Source: Macropodus opercularis
Taxonomy: Eukaryota > Chordata > Actinopteri > Anabantiformes > Osphronemidae
Assembly (NCBI GenBank): GCA_030770545.1
Contig: CM061106.1
Location: 3,064,001 to 3,128,000, forward strand
DNA length: 64,000 bases
Reading direction: 5' to 3'
The translations under genes were made by a program, and so were the position numbers. How positions within the stretch are numbered: position 1 is the stretch's first letter; each line of letters begins with the position of its first letter. Shown piece after piece: positions 44,641-56,305 of the stretch. Under the pieces are notes generated by a model. It searched no databases. It was not told the DNA's origin and saw nothing but the letters and a program-made list of their open reading frames with translations.

Positions 44641-45651
44641 TGTTTGGTCAAGTGATGCCAGACAGGCCAACTGGACAGTGTGTAGCCTGCCTCCCACACT
44701 ATGAGCTCAGCATCTGCTTGACTTTTACCAGGAAGAAGTTCAGGGAACGATCGGCTATTCTATCATCTACCATCAATAAAACCAAAACACAGCATGTGTT
44801 CACTACATTGTTTATCATTAATATTCTGTCTGATGTATTGCCATGTTTAGGAAAAAGCATCAGAACAACTGTGAAGTATATTTAAATTTATATCACATTT
44901 AGTAATGTTGTTTTTGGTTCCAGCGTATAAAGGACTGAGTCCTTCTCAAGCTTTTCAAGCTCAAGAACACTGGGGAAAACACTGACTCTGTGGAGGCTCG
45001 TAGCCAATAGCAGCAGAACTAATTAAAAGGAGGTGTCATACTTCAAGTGCTCAGTGGATGATCAGACCAACTGTTGTTCTTCCCATAGTAACAAAAAGCC
45101 ATATTACAGCAGCAGAATATGCAAGAATTACGGAAAAAAGAGAAACACTGTACAATACAAATATATTCACTGTGGGTTAGTGTTGTTGATACCTTTTCAT
45201 GTACCCATTCCTGGTTTACAGGTTTTAACTTCTGCAAGTTGAGCTGAACTTCATGAATATTCAGGAGAATCAGTCTCCTGCCACCTGAAATCTACCTGAG
45301 CACTACAACTCCCTTGAGCCTAGGGGACGTCATCATCAGTCCACGACCTCTCTCCTTGGCTCACCTGTCTCTGTTCTGTCCACAGACTCAGAGTGTGATG
45401 ACTCATAGAACACTTCACTTTCTTCAGACGCCAGTGATTGTCTGCCATAAAAATACATATTTCACACATCTATATCTTATCAGGAAAACACTGTTAAAAC
45501 TTATTACAGTGATAGGTTCTTCTGATATGTGAGAATATTACTGTACTTCTGTTGATTTTCATTAAGTCACTTTCAGCTCAGATTTATTTACTGTTAAGAG
45601 AACATCACCAACAATTGAGTTTCTGAGAAAAACAAACAGGTCTTAGGTAGG

Positions 45652-46985
45652 TACAGTGAGGGAAAAAATTATTTTAACTTCAGCTGATTTTGAAGTTTGC
45701 CCACTAACAAAAAAATTATCAGTCTATAATATCAATGGTGGATTTATTTAACAGTGAGAGACACAACAACACAAAAAAAAAACAAAAAAACAAACAAACA
45801 GAAAAATGCATTTCAAAATAAGCATAAGCATTTTCATGAATTAAATAAGTATTTGATCTCCTATCAGCCAGCAAGATCTCTGCCTCCCAGGTGTATCTTT
45901 TGCAGTAACTAGCTGACATTGGGAGCCCTCTCAGCTTGTTACCTGTATAAAAGACACCTGTCCAAAGAATCAGTCAATCTATCTAGATTCCAAACTCTTC
46001 ACCATGGCCAAGACCAAAGAGCTTTCCAAGGATGACAAGATTGTGGACCTACACAAGGCTGGAATGGGTCAAAGACCATCACCAAGCAGCTGGGTGAAAA
46101 GGTGACAACAAGAAACTAATTAACTGCCAATCTCCCTGGGTCCGGAGCGCCATGCAAGATCTCATCATGACAACAGTGGGGAATCAGCCCAGAACTACTT
46201 GGGAAGTACTTGTCAATGATCTCAAGGTAGCTGGGACCATAGTCAAAAAAACAGTTGGTAACACACTACGGCATGAAGGACTGAAATCCTGTTGTACCCC
46301 AAGGTCCCTCTGCTCAAGAAAGCACATCTACAGGCCCGTTTGAAGTTTACCACTGACCATCTGACTGATTCAGAGGAAGACTGGGTGAAAGTGGTCAGAT
46401 GAGACCAAAATCGAGCTCTTTGGCATCAACCCAACTTGCCGTGTTTGGAGGAGGAGGAATGTTGCCTATGACTCCAAAAACAGTCCCCACCGTCAAATAT
46501 GGAGCAAACGTTATGCTTTGGTGTGTTTTTCTGCCAAGGGGACAGAATAATTGCACCGCATGGAAGAGAGGATGGATGGGACCATCTACCGTCAAGTGTT
46601 GGGTGAGAACCTCCTTCCCTCTGTCAGGGCATTGAAAATAGGTCGTGGTTGGGTCCAGCATGACAATGATCCAAAACACACGACTAAGGCAACAAAGGAC
46701 TGGCTCAAGAAGAAGCATAATAAGGTCATAGAGAAACATCTGACCTCTGTGATTGCCAACAAAGGTTTTGCCACCAAGTACTGAAGCACGTTTTGCAAAG
46801 GGATCAAATACTTACTATTTCATTTATGAAAATGCAAATTAATTTATAACTTATTTTGTAACCTATTTTGAAATGCATTTTTATGGATTTTCTTTCTCTC
46901 AGTGTTTAAATAAACCCAGCATTGACATTATAGACTGATAATTTCTTTGTTAGTGGGCAAATTCACAAAATCAATAATAATAATT
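45652..46985 (+). mobile_element. Tc1/mariner element, dead
   Basis: The left end starts tacagtgagggaaaaaatta. Inner inverted copies gtttgcccactaac and atcagtctataat recur in reverse at 46930-46965. Transposase remnants run from ATG at 46004 (MAKTKELSKDDKIVDLHKAG) through NQPRTTWEVLVNDLK, then HDNDPKHTTKATKDWLKKKH, in several frames. The third catalytic acidic segment is deleted, and there are many frameshifts. Confidence 0.85.
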
Positions 46986-46989
46986 ATTG

Positions 46990-47585
46990 CACAGCCTGCG
47001 CAGCAGATTAAACATGATGCAGAATTAAAGTCTGCAGTAAATAAAACAATGAGGTCAAATTAAATTGACTAGAAAACAAAGCTCGTTGGCGAGTTCTGTT
47101 TAGGTTCAGGTGTTGGATGAACAGCGTCATGTTTCATAGAACAGGATGTGATTGTTCTTGACTGTCTGCACGACAGCTTTACTGGTGAAAGGTTCATCTC
47201 CAACAAGCCAACTAGTTTTAGATAGAATGTAGAGAGACCTGCAGCTAAACAATAACTAGGCCATGTTTATACAGTAGTTTTATATTATTGGACACAGGTT
47301 TCTACAAAGGTTTTGTTCTGTGAACATGTGTTGTTTTGATTTAAGGTAAACTATTGTGAAAACCTTGTAATACAGTTTTTCCACAACTACCGTTCATCCC
47401 TACTGTGAAACTGTTGATGCTGCGCTGCTGGATATGGTGTTAGCAGATGTTTTTCTACTGCTTGAAAGTTTCTGTGGAGTGTGAAACTGTTGGTGGCATT
47501 TTAGGATGGAGAAGGTAGAGAAGGATTTACCATAACTTTAACATTAATTAGGTCTTTCTACCAATGTGTAAACACTGGTGGGCGT
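46990..47585. other. Intergenic, no gene seen
   Basis: Between the Tc1 element and the zinc-finger gene. A partial C2H2 finger in another frame directly below 47629 is the decayed end of that gene. Confidence 0.4.
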
Positions 47586-47628
47586 TTAGATGGCAAGAAC
47601 GAGAGAATGTTTTTCACACTGTTCACAC

Positions 47629-48249
47629 CTAAGTGTTCTCTCCAGTGTGAATACGTTGATGTCTCCGTAAGTGACTGTTGTGAGAAAACACTTTTCCACA
47701 CTGTTCACACCAATAAGGTTTCTCTCCAGTGTGAATACGTTGGTGTTTCCGTAAGGTACTGAGGTGAGAGAACGCTTTTCCACACTGATCACATGAGTGA
47801 GGTTTCTCTCTAGTGTGAACACGTTGGTGTGTCCGTAAGTGGCTGAGGTGAGAGAACACGTTTCCACACTGATCACAAGGGTAAGGCTTTTCCCCAGTGT
47901 GAACACGTTTATGTGACCGTAAGCTACCAAGGCGAGAGAACGCTTTTCCACACTGTTCACACCAGTGAGGTTTCTCTCCAGTGTGAATACGTTGATGTCT
48001 CCGTAAGTGACTGTTCTGAGAAAACACATTTCCACACTGATCACATGAGTAAGGTTTTTCTCCAGTGTGAATATGTTGGTGTTTCCGTAAGGTTGTGAGG
48101 TGAGAGAACGCTTTTCCACACTGGTCACAGCTGTATTGTTTATCTCCAGAGTGAACCTTCTGATGCTTCTTTAGCTCTGATGGTCTGGTGAAGGCTTGGT
48201 CACATTGCTGACAGAGATGCAGCCTTGAAGTCCTTCTACCTCTGGGTTT
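47629..48249 (-). CDS. C2H2 zinc-finger protein, finger exon
   Basis: The exon begins after CACTTTAG at 48249 and is open for 206 codons to TAG at 47631-47629. It encodes seven C2H2 fingers with the usual linker HTGEKP, for example CDQCGKAFSHLTTLRKHQHI and CEQCGKAFSRLGSLRSHKRV. Such proteins bind DNA in the nucleus. Fingers 3 and 7 and fingers 2 and 6 are close repeats. An eighth finger (CEQCEKHS) can be read one base out of frame after the stop. The likely upstream exon is 51040-51315; both meet in phase 0. The target is unknown. Confidence 0.82.
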   Translation of the reverse strand, partial: KPRGRRTSRLHLCQQCDQAFTRPSELKKHQKVHSGDKQYSCDQCGKAFSHLTTLRKHQHIHTGEKPYSCDQCGNVFSQNSHLRRHQRIHTGEKPHWCEQCGKAFSRLGSLRSHKRVHTGEKPYPCDQCGNVFSHLSHLRTHQRVHTREKPHSCDQCGKAFSHLSTLRKHQRIHTGEKPYWCEQCGKVFSHNSHLRRHQRIHTGENT

Positions 48250-48429
48250 CTAAAGTGACAGATATAGAAGAGGAGGTGGACTGAGAAACTATTTTATGGC
48301 ATTAAATTACTCACATCATTTCAAGTTCAAATACATCAGTTTACAATAACTGTATGATCAGTTTCATTACAACAGTTTCAACATATAGCGTAGGAAGGAC
48401 ATTGCACATTTCTGCCTTTTTGCACTGCC

Positions 48430-48730
48430 TATTATCTGTAGCTGCTGTAAAAATTGAATTTCCCCAACGTGGGAGATAAATAAAGGATTATTTTATCTTA
48501 TCTTAAGGAGCAGTACTCCAGATCATTTATTCCAACTGCTGTTAGACTGTAGAACCAATCAGTGTAACAGCCCTATCCTGTATATTTTGTAAAACTATAT
48601 TTGTAAATATGCACATTTCATCCTTTTGCACCACCTCTCTTTTGTAATCCTTTCGTAGCTGTTGTAATAATTGAATTTCCCCAATGTGGGATCAATAAAG
48701 GATTTATTTAATATCTTATCTTATGAGATA
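48430..48730 (+). repeat. LINE-type 3' tails, two in tandem
   Basis: Two copies of ttgaatttccccaatgtggg-like sequence followed by aaaggatt and TATCTTATCTTA repeats, at about 48455-48505 and 48675-48730. The second includes the gctgttagactgtagaacca segment also seen at 30245. The clade is not assigned. Confidence 0.6.
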
Positions 48731-49655
48731 TTCTTTTTAAATATCTCATTGTGAAGATCATTGTTCAAATTGAAGTTAACTGTAATCAGACTAAAACATA
48801 CAGTTATGTGAAAAACTTAGGACACCCTATGAAAGCCTGTGTGTTTCGTTTTTTTTTAATCTATGCATATGTAATCTCAATGTTAACAATACTGAGATTA
48901 AAGTAACAGAACAAGATAAATGTAATATTAGATAAATGTATATTCTAAAGAAGGAAAAAGGTGGGACTCCCTCACACTGTACGGAAAATGTGGAGGGCTT
49001 TCAAAACAACGACCAATGTTATCAGGTCTGGTCACGCCAGCAAGTTCACCCTGAGATCCAGACCACAAGATGCTAAAAGAGGTCTCCAAAAACTCTAAAA
49101 TGTCATCACGGGACCTACAGCAGGCTCTGGCTACTGTTGATGGGAAAGTCCATGACTCTCCAATCAGAAAGAGACTGAACAAATTTATAAAAGGTAATTT
49201 CCCGAGAAATCATGTGTAAGAGCTGTTCTGTTGCCAAAAAGACGCCAACCGATTCTACAACAAACGGTCAAAAAGCCTAAGTGACAGAAAAAAAAGGAGG
49301 AATAATAAACAACAAAGACAACAGTGGTAATAGATAACAATAGTAACAGTAGTAATAGTGTTGTTGTCACCTCTCACACTGTTGTTATATCAACTGTGAA
49401 GTGTCAGGTTTTGAGGCTGCTTTGCTGCATAAAATAACATAAACAAACAACAACAAAAAACACATGTATGTTGTAATAGTCATCATCATCATGATGAGTA
49501 CTTTATTGATGCTCTTGGGGAAAGTTTGGTGCACAGGCTGCCCTAAAAGCACCAATGGTTAAGGATTTAACATCCTCTCCTGGGATACTCCTGGGATACT
49601 GCAACAATTGGAAATTAATCTCTGTGAACCTGCAATTGAACCACAAACCCTGTTT
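48731..49655. other. Intergenic, no gene seen
   Basis: No supported exon. Sequence at 48960-49190 (caggtctggtcacgccagca, catcacgggacctacagcag) looks transposon-like, probably Tc1 debris, but no frame can be followed. Confidence 0.35.
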
Positions 49656-50110
49656 GATGACAACAACGTTCACATTCTGGACAGAGAAGACAGGTGGTTT
49701 GAACGAGGCGTCAGAGAAGCCGTACATGTCCAGGTAAACAGCCCCTCTCTCAACAGAGGTGGGGGCCTCAGACACAACTTGTCCCCCATTTACCATGCTG
49801 CCCTTTCAACTATGCCCAGGAAGATCAAGGCCACTTCACACGTCCCCCACAAAGGAGACACTTAACGACCCTGTAATGGTTGTAGGAGGAGTCACGGTAG
49901 TTGAGGATTCACACCTACTCACTACCCTCACACCCCCCTCTGTTCGCATAACGAACCCATTCTTCACAGGTGTTAAGTGAAACCCAACTGGAGGATAAAT
50001 TAGTGGTCTCCACCAACTTCCCACAGACTGAAGAAGCCACCTGGATAGATGGAGAAACGTTTCTACTAACTAGAAGACGTCCAGTTGCCATGACTCAACC
50101 TTCAGACACA
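49656..50110 (+). mobile_element. Penelope-like element, 3' fragment
   Basis: Encodes NVHILDREDRWFERGVREAV and SPSLNRGGGLRHNLSP, the segment after the GIY-YIG nuclease in Penelope-like elements, then the conserved non-coding end ctgaagaagccacctggata. It is truncated on the left near 49656 and is nearly identical to the copy at 58880-59322. Confidence 0.8.
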
Positions 50111-51000
50111 AACCCTGTAGTTTATAGATGACTCCCCTACCAGTCTCTTATGACAGAAATCTGGCAACATGAGTTTATTCATTCTTATATCCATAGGTGA
50201 CAGTCTACTGCTAGAATCTCGGGTCAGAACAGGCTGAAGCTGCTTTTAGCTGCAACAAATGGAACCAACTTCCTGACCATCTGCACTGAGCTGCTGAACA
50301 TTTTAGGTTCAGGCATTTTATCTTATCTGATTTAACCTCAGTCCATGTGCTTTCTGAGCTTTTTATTTTGTCTTGACACCACTTCCTGTCACATGAAGCT
50401 GCAACAACTACCACGTGAATATCAAAATGCCATTGATCAACACTAACTCCCTTTTCTTCCTTAAACTCTTGTTCCCTCTTTCCCGTGAAACATCAAAACC
50501 CTCTGTTATTAGCAAACACAGATGTTGGTTATGTTCACACCACAAAAAAATCTGAAAATGTAATTACATTCTATGAGAAAAACTTGAATAAATGGAAGAT
50601 CAAAATAATATAATACAAGGTCAAAATAATATTCACTTCTTTTGGAGTTGATGATTGTAAATAGCCTATTCATTCCATCATTAATATCCATGTCATAAAT
50701 CATAATTTTGCTCTAAACTATTGGTCGTCTCACTATAGTGAGAAAAACAACATCAAACAAGTAAATAAATTTAACACTCACTCAATCAAAATATAACGAC
50801 ATATATTAGGTTTTACTTAATATTTTCTTGCGGATGCGGTTCCTGTACTTTAATCCTGGAAGGTAAACTGTACTTAACATTTCAGCAGTAAAATGTACTT
50901 AAAAATTATAAGTGCAAATAGTTTTTTTACTCAAGTAAATCCTACAAGTTGTTCTCTTCAGTGAAGGAGCCTGAGGCTCATGTTCAGGCTTTTAGTGTCA
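50111..51000. other. Intergenic, no gene seen
   Basis: AT-rich. No exon or repeat was recognised. Confidence 0.4.
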
Positions 51001-51039
51001 CTATAAGCCGCTGTTAGCTGTGAATTGATCAGCACCAAC

Positions 51040-51315
51040 CTGTTGATCTGTGGGACCAGAGTGGTCGTTGTCCTGATCCTCCTTAATTCCGCAAGTGGAC
51101 CAGTTCTGCTTGGTTAAACTCTCGTCCTGCTCCTCCTTAATTCTGATACTAGACCAGTTCTGCTTGGTTACACTCAGGTCTTGCTGCTCCTCCTTCATTC
51201 CGCTAGTGGACCTGTCCTGCTCAATTAAACTCGGGTCCTGCTCCGTATCGCTCTTGAACTGGTCTTGATAAATGTCCAAGTCCTCTGCTTTCAGTTCCAC
51301 CTTGTACTGATCCAT
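51040..51315 (-). CDS. Acidic N-terminal exon, probably of the zinc-finger gene
   Basis: ATG at 51315-51313, then DQYKVELKAEDLDIYQDQF. Acidic repeats follow: SSIRIKEEQDESLTKQNW and STCGIKEDQDN. This style of KEEQ-rich exon precedes finger exons in many fish ZNF genes. The proposed donor at 51039 (GTTGGT) is weak. If it is not used, the frame stops 12 codons later at 51005-51003. Linkage to 47629-48249 is inferred from strand, distance and phase. Confidence 0.5.
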
Positions 51316-51639
51316 TTCAGTCCTGGTCAATGTGGAGGGAAATTAAGAGGAAACTGATGAACAGACCAAAAGTCAACTTGTCTTGCATAGGAAAGCTCTG
51401 AGTGTAGCTGTATCTCGAAACAGATCAAAGGCATCGTCTCTGGTCTCCATCTGATGCATCCTGCACACATACATAAAGAGGGAACCTGGTGAGACATTTA
51501 ATTTTTTCCTACTGGAGAAAGTGTTTGTCAGTGGACATTATACTATTTGCATTAAACTCACATAGACACGTCTTTGACTGTATAAACTACATGTAGAGCT
51601 GAGTCATTGGAAACAGTAGGATAGTATGAGTCAGTTATT

Positions 51640-52722
51640 GAATTCAACTGAATTCAGATAAAACTGAGGTTATTATAATTGGTGCTAAAAACCACAGAGA
51701 CTCAACGTTAGCTTCAAGTTCTACTGTAGGAACCTTGGTGTCATTGTTGACCAAGATCTGTGCTTTACACCATATATTAAAGAAATCTCTAGAACCGCCT
51801 ACTTCCACCTGAGGAATATTGCTAAAATTAGGAGCATCCTCTCACAGAGTGATGCTGAAAAATTAATCCATGCATTTGTTACCTCTAGGCTGGACGACTG
51901 TAACTACCTGCTCATAGTTTGTCCCAATAACTCTCTAAAAAGCCTCTAGTTAATTCAAATGCTGCAGCCAGAGTCTGACTGGACTTAGGAAGAGAGATCA
52001 CATTTCTCCTACATTAGCTTCTCTGTCCTGTCAAATCTAGGATAGGATTCAAAATTCTTCTCCTCACCTACAAAGCTCTTCATAATAAAGCTCCATCTTA
52101 TCTTAAAGACCTCATGGCTCCTTATGCTCCCTTCAGAACGCTTCGTTCTCAGAGCGCTGGTCTACTTGTGGTTCCCAGAGTTTCTAAATGTAGAACGGGA
52201 GGCAGAGCCTTTAGCTACCAAGCTCCTCTCCTATGGAACCAGCTTCCAGTCCAGGTTCGAGAAGCAGACACCTCCATGTTCACATGTGACTAACTTTTCT
52301 CTCCTAGTTGTGCTTCTGTCTTTCTGTCTCTCTCTATTCTCATCTACAGGTATCATCAGAGTCAGAGCTGTGTGTCTCCAGTTGCTGGTCCAACCATCCT
52401 GCCTGTGTCTGTTGCTGTTTGTTTTGTTGTGGTTGTGTTCTTTTCTCTCTTCTCTATGCCCTCACCCCAACCGGTCAAGGCAGATGTTCTCCCACACTGA
52501 GCCTGGGTCTGCTGGAGGTTTCTTCCTCGTTAGAGAGGGAGTTTTTCCTCCACTGTTGCTATTAAAATGTACAATTTACCGATTGGCTACAATTAAAAGC
52601 TTGCTCTATGTGGGAATTGTCGGGTTTAGTTGTGTAAGGTCTTAAAACCTTACTTGTAACGTGCCTTGAGATAACTGATGTTGTGAATTGGCGCTATATA
52701 AATAAAGTTGAATTGAATTGAA
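51640..52722 (+). mobile_element. LINE 3' end, L2/CR1 type
   Basis: The last part of the reverse transcriptase reads in broken frames: YFHLRNIAKIRSILSQSDAE, then IHAFVTSRLDDCN, then QLPVQVREADTS. The 3' end is typical: ggcgctatataaataaagtt followed by GAATT repeats. It is 5' truncated, as usual for LINE insertions. It is probably the same family as the fragment at 39540-40105, but the two cover different parts. Confidence 0.82.
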
Positions 52723-54803
52723 ATGATTAAAATTAGAAAAGAACTTAATAAACGAGGACCCAGTGTGTCGTCTGTGTCCCCAGGTCACTGCTTTAAACTG
52801 GACTCCTGTCTGTTTGCACCACACCAACCAGACAACGTGATGAGAAGAATCCACAACAACAACCTCCACCACAGTCTCACTAGCTAAACACCAGACCTCC
52901 ATCAACCCCCACAACTCAAAAGTCCAATTTACCACAACACCCTGTTCCATGTCCACAGTCACAACTACAGAGGAAGAAGAAGAAAAGGAAAAAGGAAATG
53001 TCCTACACAGAAAGTAAGGAGACAAGGTCATAGAGCAGCATGAAGAGTGGGGTGTAGAAACTGAAGGCGTGGGAAACCTGGTCACAAGAGCCAGGACTGT
53101 CCAGACAACAGGTCGACTCAACGGAGACCAGCTGAGGATCCAGGGTCAACAGAGCAGCAGGAGAAGGAAGGAACCACACTGACACACACAGCAATGAAGA
53201 CACACTCACACACACATGCACTGACACTGACTGCTCTGCTACCAGCAAAGAAGAACGCTGCTCTGTGCTCTTTATATGATGGATACAACAATACCATGTG
53301 AGCTGGAAGTTACCAGGAAGGAAGACAACAGTAGTGTCTGCTCCTAAACTACACTAAGAACTAACACAACTGAATAGTCAACAACACACTACAACACGGT
53401 ACTAGAGCATCCGCTACATAGCACATCTCTACTAAATAAAACACGTTGATGAAAACACTTTGCTGCGTTAACGAACATGAACTTACTCCAAAATGCTGCA
53501 GCGAGTCCTTAGTGAAGAACGAAGTTCAGACACACTTGGACCGATTTTATCTCCTTCTGGACGAATCAATGTACAAAGTCAGAAAACTCTTCCAACCAGT
53601 CGTTCACGTTGAACAATGGACTCGTTTCAACACTTACGCCGTCTCGCTGCCTGTTGTTTCCCGTCGTGGCGGTAGGTCCTTGAAAGCACCACGTTCCGTC
53701 AACGCACACAAACCAAAACCATCACACGCTGATCTCACTTTGACTAATTACAGGATGAACTAACAGCAGCTGAGATTGTGTTTACACTCAGAAAGTCCTT
53801 CACAGGAAACGCTGTCACTGGCTGATGACGTCACGTATGCGACTTGTTTTGTGGCGAGCGCTGCCATAGAGCTACAGCGCCACTCGCTGGGTAATGTGAG
53901 GAACTACTCTTTACTCGCCAAAGAGAATTGAAACCTCTTCATTCAGGATCTGTAAATGTCTTTATAAATCACATTAATATTCTACACAGTTTATAACATA
54001 TATAACATTTTATATTAATATTTAAGGCATTATATGTTTAACAGTGTCACTTTGTCTGTTCCGCTTTTATTTTGAAAAAGCGCCGTTTTCTTCTTCGGAT
54101 GTTTTTTTTTTTTGTGACTTCCACTATTCCCTCGTCACAATGTGGTGTTCACGTATCGTCTAAAGAACGGTAAAAACGTGTAAACACTTAAGTTATTTAT
54201 CATGTTCATCCATTTGAATCTTGTAACGAAAAGTTTACATTGTGATTTACTTTATTATTTGTGTTGCTCGTACGTGTTATTTTTAAGAGCTCCGAACTGT
54301 GAGGGTGTGTCAAGCTAGAGCGTGTGGTAGCTGATGGCAGAAACTCTTTGATTAGCGCCCTTGGTATGAAGGAAAATAGGTGGAGTTTGTATTATGATCA
54401 GAAGGGATATTGTTTAAGGAAAAGAAAATGTCAATACTTCATTTGTTTATGGGTTTATTGCACATGTCATCAATATAAAAACAATATATTTCTTTAAACA
54501 ATTATAATATATTCTGTTTCATTTAAAAGAAGCATATTTCATTTGTCATAAAGGCTTAAACACATTATTTCGTATTGGTCATTTGTTAAAATAATTTGTA
54601 TTGGGTGTAAACATGATTAATATGTGAAGATGATTTATGTGCAAATTATTTGTGACACTACATGGAAGCCTTTTGTATTTCTGTTTATTCTGTAGTTTTC
54701 ACGGTGTTCATGGTGCATGGTGCTCGTTGAGAGGAAGAAATAAATCGACACCCGTTTGAAACTCTCTGCGTCTGGATCAATCTATATCCGAGGGGCCGCT
54801 ACA
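52723..54803. other. Unclassified DNA, possible LTR end at 54803
   Basis: No gene is recognised. The segment ending aggggccgctaca near 54803, with AATAAA near 54741 upstream, looks like the R-U5 end of a plus-strand LTR, but no matching start or TSD was found. The 105-codon ORF at 53446-53763 has no known domain and lies in a CpG-richer patch that could be a promoter of the minus-strand zinc-finger gene. Confidence 0.35.
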
Positions 54804-55419
54804 CAGATTCATAGCGAGGACATTGCAGCACTCAGTAGAATGGATACCAAGTACTTTTCCCTTTGCACAGATATTTATACTGAAATGTTCTTGCGCAAAA
54901 ACAAAACCAGGAAACTACCAAAACAATAGCAGGACACTGACTATGGACGACTGGAGCGTCTGCAGCGTCTGCAGCATGAAGATGTTTTCTCCTAGTGAAG
55001 CGTAAAGCACAAAAACAGGAAACGTGTTGCTCTTAGCTGGTAGTTTTAACAATAGAAGGTGTTGCCTCCTGCAGAAGTAAAGACTCGTGACATTTATTCT
55101 GCTGAGCTCAGAAATAACTGTACTCAACTGAGGATGTACAACAGTAAACTCCCCCTTTCAGTCAATAACTGACCAACACCATTAGGAATAACTGTAAGTA
55201 ACAGAAGGATAAACCAATAACTTCCATGACAACACTTCAGTTTCGCTTCAATAAACTCTTCATGGAGATGCAACCTATAGAAAAACTGATTTTGTAGGGG
55301 ACGGACCCTTGAAGTGAGCAAGAGAAACCAGTGTCATCCACTGTGTCCTCGTCTCTTCTCTCTTCGCTCTGCCTCGTCCTCCTCCTCTGCTTCACCCCCC
55401 CCCCCCCCCAAATCTAAGG

Positions 55420-56138
55420 TCAGTGGAGCATCACACTGACTCACTAAGAGCAGATCTAAGGTCAGTGGAGCATCACACTGACTCACTAAGTGCAGATCTG
55501 GGGTCAGTGGGACATTTCTGATCATGGTTCAGTCTCATCTAGTTTCATTCTGTCCACTCAGTCTTTCTGCTACTTTCCACTTAGTTCATTAGAGATTTAT
55601 GTTTAATTATGATACAGTCAGCATCAAATCACATTTGAAGGATTAACATCACTCTGACACAGTTTAACCAACGTTTTAAAATCGTGTCTTATTCCAGTTT
55701 CCATCTTGAGCAGCAGGGGTTTCAGTTGAGTTCGGAGCAGAAGTGCAGCAGCTTCCTTCCAGCTCATCTGAACGTCTTGGACTGAAGCTCACACACCTGC
55801 ACACGTTTAGCATCAAGTCTGCTGACTCGGCAGATTTCGCTGTCACTAAACTGCTGAGTCATCGGTTTAGTGACAACTTCCTGTTGGTCCATTAAAGACA
55901 GAATAACTGTCTTCTCTGCTTGGAAACATCAGCTGACACAACGACAACAGTCATCTTCATGATCACAACAAGCTTCTGGCTGATCTGATGCTGACTGTTC
56001 TCTCTGTCTCTGTCTTTCTGCCACAGCTGCACTGAGAAGGTTGGAGCTTTACAGGAAACACTGGAATCTCTGCTGTGACGCCAACTGAGTTAACAAGACT
56101 GATGGAAGCAGCACAGACTGACTCCAACCTCTACTGAC
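55420..56138 (-). other. 3' region of NLR gene 3, truncated
   Basis: This is homologous to 26381-27234 of gene 2 and holds two and a part copies of the 42-base minisatellite (units at 55420 and 55462). Homology stops at a C-run (55396-55410), so the 3' exon and poly(A) signal present in genes 1 and 2 are missing here. Confidence 0.65.
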
Positions 56139-56305
56139 CTCAGAGCCAACAGAAGACAGTCTGGACCAGGTTACAAAGAGGCTTCACTGATGAATCCTGC
56201 AGGTTGTTTCCACTCAGGTCCAGTTGTGTCAGATGTGACGGGTTGGACTTCAGAGCTGAGGCCAGAGAATCACAGCTGATCTCTGACAAACTGCAGCCAA
56301 TCAAT
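56139..56305 (-). CDS. Terminal LRR exon of NLR gene 3
   Basis: 167 bases, one LRR and then SSVKPLCNLVQTVFCWL with TGA at 56142-56140. The tail differs from gene 2 (VQTVNW) by a few substitutions and small indels, with total exon length unchanged. Confidence 0.78.

Noticed and set aside
49503..49796. Minus-strand 97-codon ORF
   Set aside because: Antisense of the Penelope-like 3' fragment, with no recognisable protein.
53446..53763. 105-codon plus-strand ORF
   Set aside because: No domain, no good splice or family evidence. Both strands are partly open, as in a CpG-richer patch.
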